Shown piece after piece: positions 58,732-64,000 of a DNA stretch of 64,000 nucleotides. How positions within the stretch are numbered: position 1 is the first letter of the stretch; each line of letters starts with the position of its first letter. This DNA is from Maricaulis sp048268525. Its GTDB lineage: Bacteria > Pseudomonadota > Alphaproteobacteria > Caulobacterales > Maricaulaceae. Where the stretch lies: the NCBI RefSeq assembly GCF_048268525.1, contig NZ_JBLWVH010000015.1:18335-82334 (forward strand), written 5' to 3'. The notes under the pieces are model-generated. The model searched no databases, was not told the DNA's origin, and was given only the letters and a program-made list of their open reading frames with translations. Both the position numbers and the translations under genes were made by a program.

Positions 58732-60822
58732 TCAGCGTCCCTCACGCCACCAGCCCAGACCCAGCATGGTCAGGATCAGGAAAACCAGCAGCAGTCCCGG
58801 CAATAGCGGGATGCGGGTAGAGGCGCGCACAACATAGCGCTCATTGCGTTGCAGACCGAGCCAGCTGCGCCCCGCCTGGTCGGCGCTGGCCCGGGTCCGC
58901 CGCAGGGAAGGGAGCGCGGCACCCGGCCCGTCACCGACTGCAAACAATCCACCGCCGGTCGCATCGACAAAGGGGTCCAGCACGTCCGCAATCGGCCGCA
59001 GGTCGGCATATTCCAGCGGATTGATCGGCCCCAGGGCGGCGACGGTGGTGAGGTCACCGGAACGCAGGCGGACCAGCCCTGAACCGCTGGCCGGGACGCG
59101 GGCCGCGAAATGCCCGGGCTCGCCCTCATTCCCGGTCATGGTAACCACGTCCTGCCGGCCATCGGGCCAGGTCAGTTGCAGTGGCGGCGGCGTGTCCGCC
59201 AGGGTGACGCGGTCAACCTGCAACTCGCCATCGGTGGCGAAGGCTGTCAGGCGTTCTTCATCCAGTTCCGGTTCGCGCATCAGCCAATGAGCGACGCGCC
59301 GGAACATTTCAGCGTAGGGGCCGCCGCCTTCGAAGCCACGCGACCACAGCCAGGTCTGGTCCGACATGACGATGGCGGTACGGCCCTGTCCCGATCGCTG
59401 GACAACCAGCAACGGATTGCCATCGGGCGTTTGCAAAAGCGTCTCCCCGCCCAGCGCCGTGCCGTGGATATGGCGCAGCCAGCGGCCCCATTGTGGCGAG
59501 GTGCCGCCACCAGCCAGCCCGGCAGTGACCGGGTGACGAAGGCCGGTATCGGTCGGCTCCGGCGAGAAAGGCGCCTCGGTAATGTAGCCGGTCGGTCGCA
59601 CCGGAAGAACAGCTGCCAGGGGGGTGCGATAGAGGCTCGGTGCCCCGGCAAAGGGTGGACCCGCTGTTACCAGCAGGGCGCCACCGTTTTCGACATATCG
59701 GGCGATATAGTCGAAATACAGTTGCGGCATGATGTTGCGACGTCGATAGCGGTCGAAGATCACCAGGTCGAATTCGCTCAGGCGTTCGACGAACAATTCC
59801 TGGACCGGGAAACCGATCAGGGCCAGCTCATCGACCGGTGTGGAGTCACGACGGTCCGGCGGCCTCAGAATGGTAAAGTGGACCAGATCGACCGACGGGT
59901 CGGATTTCAACAGGTCGCGCCAGGCGCGGGCGCCATTATGAGGCTCTCCGGTGACAAGCAGGACCCGCAGGCGATCGCGCACACCGCTGACCGACACGGC
60001 CGCGCGATTGTTGATCAGCGACAATTCCTGGGGGCCGGCCTCGACCTCGGCCTCGATCACATTCTGGCCCCGGCGTTCGACCGGAACCTCGACCCGCGTC
60101 GAGCGGCCGATCTGGATCGGGTAGACCTGCGGTTCGCCGCCCTCGAAACGGAAGGCGACGGAGGCGGTGCCCTGCATCGACTCGTCCTCGACCCGGATCA
60201 CAAAGGCGACGGTCTGGCCGACAATGCCGTAGCGCGGTGCTTCCTCGATCACCAGGCGGCGGTCGCCGGCAGACCGATCGCCGGTCATGACATGGTGGAT
60301 CGGAGCGTCGACATTGATCGCGTCAGCGTCCAGCGGCGCGTCATGCACCTGGCCGTCGGTGACCAGAACGACACCGGCCAACCGGTCCGGTGGCGCGCTC
60401 GCCAGCGCGGCGTTGACGCCGTCAAACAGCATGGTGCCATCGGCGGTCTCACCGGCCTCGACCTCGATCAAGTCGAGCAGGGGATCATTCTCGGCTTCGC
60501 GGCGCAGAGCCACAGCCATTTCCTCTGCCGCCTCGCGGCGACCGCCCACCGTCATTGAGGCCGAGGTGTCGGTGACCAGAACGGCGACGTCCGGCAGCGG
60601 ATCGCGCTCTTCCTCGACCAGCGAGGGGTTGGCCAGTACCAGGGCAATCAGACCGACGGCCAGTGTGCGCCAGGCCCAGCCGGACAGTTTCTGGGCGCCG
60701 CCGGCGGCAATCGCCAACAGGGCGATACCGGCCAGGCCGCCGATCACGGTCCAGGGCAGCAAGGGCGCGAAATCCAGCGCAGAAACGGTCGCACTCAGGG
60801 GCAGGCTCACGGGCGCACTCAT
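58732..60822 (-). CDS. Membrane protein with VWA domain (Bat-like operon)
   Basis: 696 residues. Two N-terminal transmembrane helices (about 24-41 and 50-66), a von Willebrand A domain with MIDAS D-T-S-A-S (residues ~84-88) and V-T-D-G-Q, beta-sandwich segments, then a glutamine-amidotransferase-like domain (about 285-480; G-A-L-L-V-T-A-G-P-P-F) and a final membrane helix (about 670-690) plus W-W-R-E-G-R. It overlaps the 60819-63575 gene by 4 bp. Such proteins occur in MoxR-DUF58-VWA aerotolerance-type clusters; true function unknown. Confidence 0.8.
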   Translation of the reverse strand: MSAPVSLPLSATVSALDFAPLLPWTVIGGLAGIALLAIAAGGAQKLSGWAWRTLAVGLIALVLANPSLVEEERDPLPDVAVLVTDTSASMTVGGRREAAEEMAVALRREAENDPLLDLIEVEAGETADGTMLFDGVNAALASAPPDRLAGVVLVTDGQVHDAPLDADAINVDAPIHHVMTGDRSAGDRRLVIEEAPRYGIVGQTVAFVIRVEDESMQGTASVAFRFEGGEPQVYPIQIGRSTRVEVPVERRGQNVIEAEVEAGPQELSLINNRAAVSVSGVRDRLRVLLVTGEPHNGARAWRDLLKSDPSVDLVHFTILRPPDRRDSTPVDELALIGFPVQELFVERLSEFDLVIFDRYRRRNIMPQLYFDYIARYVENGGALLVTAGPPFAGAPSLYRTPLAAVLPVRPTGYITEAPFSPEPTDTGLRHPVTAGLAGGGTSPQWGRWLRHIHGTALGGETLLQTPDGNPLLVVQRSGQGRTAIVMSDQTWLWSRGFEGGGPYAEMFRRVAHWLMREPELDEERLTAFATDGELQVDRVTLADTPPPLQLTWPDGRQDVVTMTGNEGEPGHFAARVPASGSGLVRLRSGDLTTVAALGPINPLEYADLRPIADVLDPFVDATGGGLFAVGDGPGAALPSLRRTRASADQAGRSWLGLQRNERYVVRASTRIPLLPGLLLVFLILTMLGLGWWREGR

Positions 60823-63575
60823 TGGCCAAGCCTTTCCAGGATATCGGGGACATGGACCTGGTCGGCCTTGTAGTTTCCGGTCAGCGCATACATGGCGATA
60901 TTGACGCCGAAGCGGATCGCCAGCTCGCGCTGACGGTCGCCGCCTTCAATCGGTGCCGCAGCGCCGCCGCTCTCGCCACGCGCCCAGGCCGTTGCCCAGT
61001 CATGCGAGCCGATGATGACGCCGGATGTGCCGTCGCGCGAGGCGCCGTCCGGATTGGCCTCAACCCAGACCGGGGCGTCGGCATAGCGTCCGGGGAATTC
61101 CTGCAGCAGGTAGAATGCGCGGGTCAGGACATGGTCGCCGGGGATCTGGGACAGGGCCGGCACATCGATACTGTCGAGCACATTGACCAGCCCCGGATGG
61201 GGGGCGCCAGCGCGCAACATGGCGATATCGGCATCCTGGGTGTCGAAGACGATCAGCCCGCCGGCGGCCAGATAGGCCGCGACCCGGCTTGATGCCTCGT
61301 TGCTCAACGGCCCGGCATCGCGGGTCACCGGCCAATACAGCATCGGGAAGAAGATCAGTTCGTCGGTATTCACATTGACCGCCAGGGGCGGCTCCGGTTC
61401 CATCGCGCTGCGCCGGAAGATTTCCTGGGACAGGCCGGTCAGCCCGGCCCGGCTGCGATTGTCGATGGCTGCATCGCCGGTGGTGACATAGCCAAATCGC
61501 AAGGTCAGCGCGGCCTGCATCATCTCGTCGCTCAGCTCGGTGCGTTGCGGTTCGGTCGGGGTATCCTGGGCTTCGGCGACTGGGACACCGAGCGGGGCGA
61601 GTCCCACGGCCAGAATGGCGGCTGCGGCAGCGCCGCCCAGGCGCATTGGCAGGCGGCCGGCCAGACCCAGCGCGATCAACACATCGAGAGTCAGCATGAT
61701 CAGGGCGGCGGCCAGCAGGGCTGCGTCGAAATGGCGGGCGCGCGGTCCGTCGAGACCGGCAAAGCTGGCGCCCGGCAGATCGCGGGGCAGGGGATCCATA
61801 CGGGTATCCGGTCCGATCACATTGAGGGCGCTGGCGGCAGAGCCGAGACGGTAAAGACCCGGCGGGGCAACAGGCGAGACCGGCGTGGTGTCGAATGTTT
61901 CAGCGGGCACCGGGCGGGCGCTGATCGGTGCGGCGACCAATTGCCCTTCGGCATCAAGGGCGCGGTCGAGCACCCAGGCACCATTGCCCGGCACGGTCGC
62001 ATTGCCGCCCTGCGACAGCCCCATCAGGCGCTGCAGCATGCGCGGGAAGAGACCCGACAGGGGCAGGTCCGACCAGTCCGGGCTGGCGGTGACATGGAAC
62101 AAGACGATCCAGCCACGGGCGCGGCGTTCGGCGGTGACCAGCGGTGTGCCGTCTTCCAGACGTGCCCAGACCCGGTCCGGCGTGGCGCTGCCCGGTTGGG
62201 CCAGCACCTGGCGGTCGATCGTGGCGGTACTGTCGGAAGGCAGGCCGGCAAAGGGCGAAGTGTCAGGGAAGGCAGCAATGCGTTGCGGCTCATCCCAGTT
62301 CAGCGAGCCGCCGAACAGGCGCCCGCCCTCACGCAGGATGACCGGCAAAAGCTCGTCGCCCTGTGCCGCGAGGCGTGGTCCGGCGAAGCGGATCAGCACG
62401 CCGCCCTGATTGATGAAGTCGGCAATACGCTCATCATCCGAGCGGGCGCTGTCGGTCATCACCAGGACCGAGACGTCCTCGGCCAGCAGGGCGTCGAGAT
62501 CGCCATCGATCAGTTGGGCATGCGGGCCGAGCGCGCTGCGGACATAATGGAGGTCCGACAGGAGCGGCTGGCCTTCATCGCTCTCCAGCGTGATCAGACC
62601 CACGCGCGGTCGCTGCCACTGGTCGCCCAGCAGCCGCACCGAGCCGGCCGAGCTCGCGCCGTCGAGACGCAGGCTGACAATGCGGTTGCGCAGGTCGAGC
62701 GGCAGGGAAATGTCGGTGCTCGCAACGCCTTCACCGGCGGTGAAGCTGACATCGCTGCGGGCAATGGCGCGGCCGTCATCGCCGAGGGCCGTCACGGCGA
62801 TGGTGCGGGGAAAGTCGCGTCCGGCTCGGGCGACGGAGACCGCCAGCCCGTCGGCAGCTGGTTGCGGAGCGGCGAGGCCGAGCGGGGCGCGGCCGGCATC
62901 CGGCTCGACTATGGTGAGGTCACCTATCGCCGACAGGGCCCGGGACAGGGCGGCGGCGTCGCGGCTGTCGACGCCATCGCTCAGCCAGGTGACGGCCATT
63001 TCGCCGTTCAGCGTTCCGGACGAACGGGCGTCGGCAATCCGGTCGGCGGTGGCGCTGCGGTCGGCCGGCCAGGCCTGAGGCCCGGCGGTCTCGAGCTGGC
63101 GGCGGGCATCGTCGGCATTGCCAAGGCGCAAGGCCGGCGCGGCCTGGCCAGTGGGCGCAGTCGTGACCAGCGCGACGGCGCGTCCGTCGCGTTCGGCGGC
63201 ATCGATCAATCGTTCGGCTTCCCGGCGCATGTCGGGCCAGGCGGCGGCGCTGGCCCAGCCTGTATCCATCACGATCAGGGCCGGGCGGGTTTCTTCCTCG
63301 ACATTGGGCGGTGTCCAGACCGGACGGGCCAGGGCGATGATCACGAGGGCGGCGATCAGCAGGCGGAACAGGATCAGCCACCACGGCGCGTGTTGCGGGG
63401 TCTCGGCATCATCCGGCGCGCCCAGCAAAAGCCGCAGGGGCGGAAAGATGGCTCGTTTCGGCGCTGGCGGTGTGGCGCGCAGCAGCAGCCACAGGAGCGG
63501 CAGGGCGAGGAGGCCGGCCAGCGCCAGCGGGGCGCCGAAGGACAGGGGGCCGAGTGCAAACATCAGGTCAGACAT
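60819..63575 (-). CDS. BatA-like N-terminus with DUF4159 C-terminus
   Basis: 918 residues from ATG 63575; an in-frame upstream extension overlaps the DUF58 gene. Two N-terminal transmembrane helices (about 9-29, 65-85), a VWA-like domain whose MIDAS site reads V-M-D-T-G-W-A-S instead of D-x-S-x-S, and a long beta-rich middle. A membrane helix around 650-670 follows, then a DUF4159 domain (about 700-910; L-R-F-G-Y-V, E-L-I-F-F-P-M-L-Y-W-P-V, G-G-L-I-V-F-D-T-Q-D, F-Y-L-L-Q-E-F-P-G-R-Y). Part of the DUF58-BatA-VWA operon. Role in envelope stress or complex assembly is inference. Confidence 0.82.
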   Translation of the reverse strand: MSDLMFALGPLSFGAPLALAGLLALPLLWLLLRATPPAPKRAIFPPLRLLLGAPDDAETPQHAPWWLILFRLLIAALVIIALARPVWTPPNVEEETRPALIVMDTGWASAAAWPDMRREAERLIDAAERDGRAVALVTTAPTGQAAPALRLGNADDARRQLETAGPQAWPADRSATADRIADARSSGTLNGEMAVTWLSDGVDSRDAAALSRALSAIGDLTIVEPDAGRAPLGLAAPQPAADGLAVSVARAGRDFPRTIAVTALGDDGRAIARSDVSFTAGEGVASTDISLPLDLRNRIVSLRLDGASSAGSVRLLGDQWQRPRVGLITLESDEGQPLLSDLHYVRSALGPHAQLIDGDLDALLAEDVSVLVMTDSARSDDERIADFINQGGVLIRFAGPRLAAQGDELLPVILREGGRLFGGSLNWDEPQRIAAFPDTSPFAGLPSDSTATIDRQVLAQPGSATPDRVWARLEDGTPLVTAERRARGWIVLFHVTASPDWSDLPLSGLFPRMLQRLMGLSQGGNATVPGNGAWVLDRALDAEGQLVAAPISARPVPAETFDTTPVSPVAPPGLYRLGSAASALNVIGPDTRMDPLPRDLPGASFAGLDGPRARHFDAALLAAALIMLTLDVLIALGLAGRLPMRLGGAAAAAILAVGLAPLGVPVAEAQDTPTEPQRTELSDEMMQAALTLRFGYVTTGDAAIDNRSRAGLTGLSQEIFRRSAMEPEPPLAVNVNTDELIFFPMLYWPVTRDAGPLSNEASSRVAAYLAAGGLIVFDTQDADIAMLRAGAPHPGLVNVLDSIDVPALSQIPGDHVLTRAFYLLQEFPGRYADAPVWVEANPDGASRDGTSGVIIGSHDWATAWARGESGGAAAPIEGGDRQRELAIRFGVNIAMYALTGNYKADQVHVPDILERLGQ

Positions 63576-64000
63576 CCCTCGCAAGGGCGCGGTAAAGGGC
63601 AAGGACGGCGCTGGTCGCCGGCCGGTCGGTGCGATGGGTCACCAGCGTCCAGCCATATTGGCGGGCAAGGTCGGCCAGACGGGCGCCATGCTCGGCCCAG
63701 CGCTGACGGTAGGCGGCGCGGGCTTCCTCGGCACGACCGAATAACAGGCTGTCGCCGCCGCCGGGATGCTCGAAGCGGGTGCGACCGGCATAGGGAAAGT
63801 CTTCTTCAGCCGGATCGACGACCCGCAGCAGGACGCCGTGGGCCTCCATTGCCGCAAAGCGAGACAGGCGGGCGGTCCAGGTCTCGATCGGGTCGAGGAA
63901 ATCACTGGCCAGTACAACACGGCCAAAGCGGGAGATGTTCGGAGCCTCGACCGAGGATGCGTCACCGGGACCGAGCGCGAGCCGGCCGGGAGCGCGCTCC
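63568..64000 (-). CDS. DUF58 domain protein, C-terminal part (5' end off window)
   Basis: The frame stays open to the right edge. The visible ~144 residues include R-V-V-L-A-S-D-F-L-D-P, L-L-R-V-V-D-P-A-E-E-D-F-P-Y-A-G-R-T-R-F, typical of DUF58 C-termini (VWA-related), then W-T-L-V-T-H-R-T-D-R-P. It overlaps the start of the 918-residue gene by 8 bp. In such operons a MoxR AAA+ ATPase gene normally lies next upstream, here off the window. Confidence 0.85.
   Translation of the reverse strand, partial: ERAPGRLALGPGDASSVEAPNISRFGRVVLASDFLDPIETWTARLSRFAAMEAHGVLLRVVDPAEEDFPYAGRTRFEHPGGGDSLLFGRAEEARAAYRQRWAEHGARLADLARQYGWTLVTHRTDRPATSAVLALYRALARDV

Overview
The window is a 64 kb piece of a GC-rich alphaproteobacterial chromosome, most likely a stalked or dimorphic marine relative of Caulobacter (order Maricaulales/Caulobacterales; Maricaulis-like is my inference, not proven). 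The strongest arguments are a full-length CtrA, its small inhibitor SciP (DUF1153) and the flagellar sigma-54 activator FlbD, all lying among flagellar genes in the order flgE-sciP-fliF-fliG-fliH-fliN-flbD-flhA, which resembles the Caulobacter arrangement. GANTC sites (the CcrM methylation motif) are also crowded upstream of ctrA. I see no prophage, insertion sequence, CRISPR array or rRNA. The only RNA gene found is an elongator tRNA-Met.

Layout. 1-4.3 kb: a chemotaxis operon cheA(partial)-cheW-cheY-cheB-cheR closed by a strong terminator. 4.4-9.7 kb: secreted and membrane proteins of mostly unknown role (lipoprotein hydrolase, membrane-anchored AraC regulator, small beta-barrel, lipoprotein, two exported proteins). 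9.8-12.8 kb: ctrA and divergent fliI-fliJ around a dense regulatory intergenic region. 12.8-16.2 kb: a palindromic repeat, then a TonB-dependent receptor divergent from a DUF6607-type lipoprotein with a candidate Fur box between them. 16.2-25.7 kb (minus strand): the class II-like flagellar operon fliF-fliG-fliH-fliN-flbD-flhA-flhF-flhG(fleN) plus a small membrane protein. 25.9-34.3 kb: sciP, the fliK-flgD-flgE hook cluster (minus) and divergent flgK-flgL (plus), with sigma-54 promoters in the fliK/flgK gap. 34.4-41.6 kb: small membrane proteins, mnmA, a repeat-rich 750 bp spacer, a Sel1-repeat protein, a CPBP-type membrane protein, a thiolase, a ParD/ParE-type toxin-antitoxin pair and a TetR gene with two paralogous membrane proteins. 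41.7-48.0 kb: an Lrp-type regulator divergent from a branched-chain 2-oxoacid dehydrogenase operon (E1alpha, E1beta, E2, two tiny membrane proteins, E3). 48.0-58.7 kb: TerB-like protein, thioesterase, Ldh2-type dehydrogenase, TonB-like protein, chemoreceptor, tRNA-Met, a soluble hybrid histidine kinase, cutA, queC-queE and tandem paralogous exported proteins. 58.7-64 kb: a VWA/DUF4159/DUF58 membrane operon running off the right edge.

How it works together. CtrA, SciP and FlbD are the expected control tiers for the flagellar genes beside them. CtrA would activate the fliF operon and sciP; both genes have the same TTAA-N7-TTTAC motif upstream. SciP would dampen CtrA, and FlbD with sigma-54 would switch on the later hook genes (good -24/-12 promoters at fliK and flgK). 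The chemotaxis operon and the MCP feed the same motor. I found no clearly unprecedented system. The most rewarding spots are the ctrA-fliI regulatory region, the FlhF with altered GTPase motifs, the CheA with a second CheW-like domain and a degenerate receiver, the nested palindromic repeats, and several paralogous pairs of unknown function.
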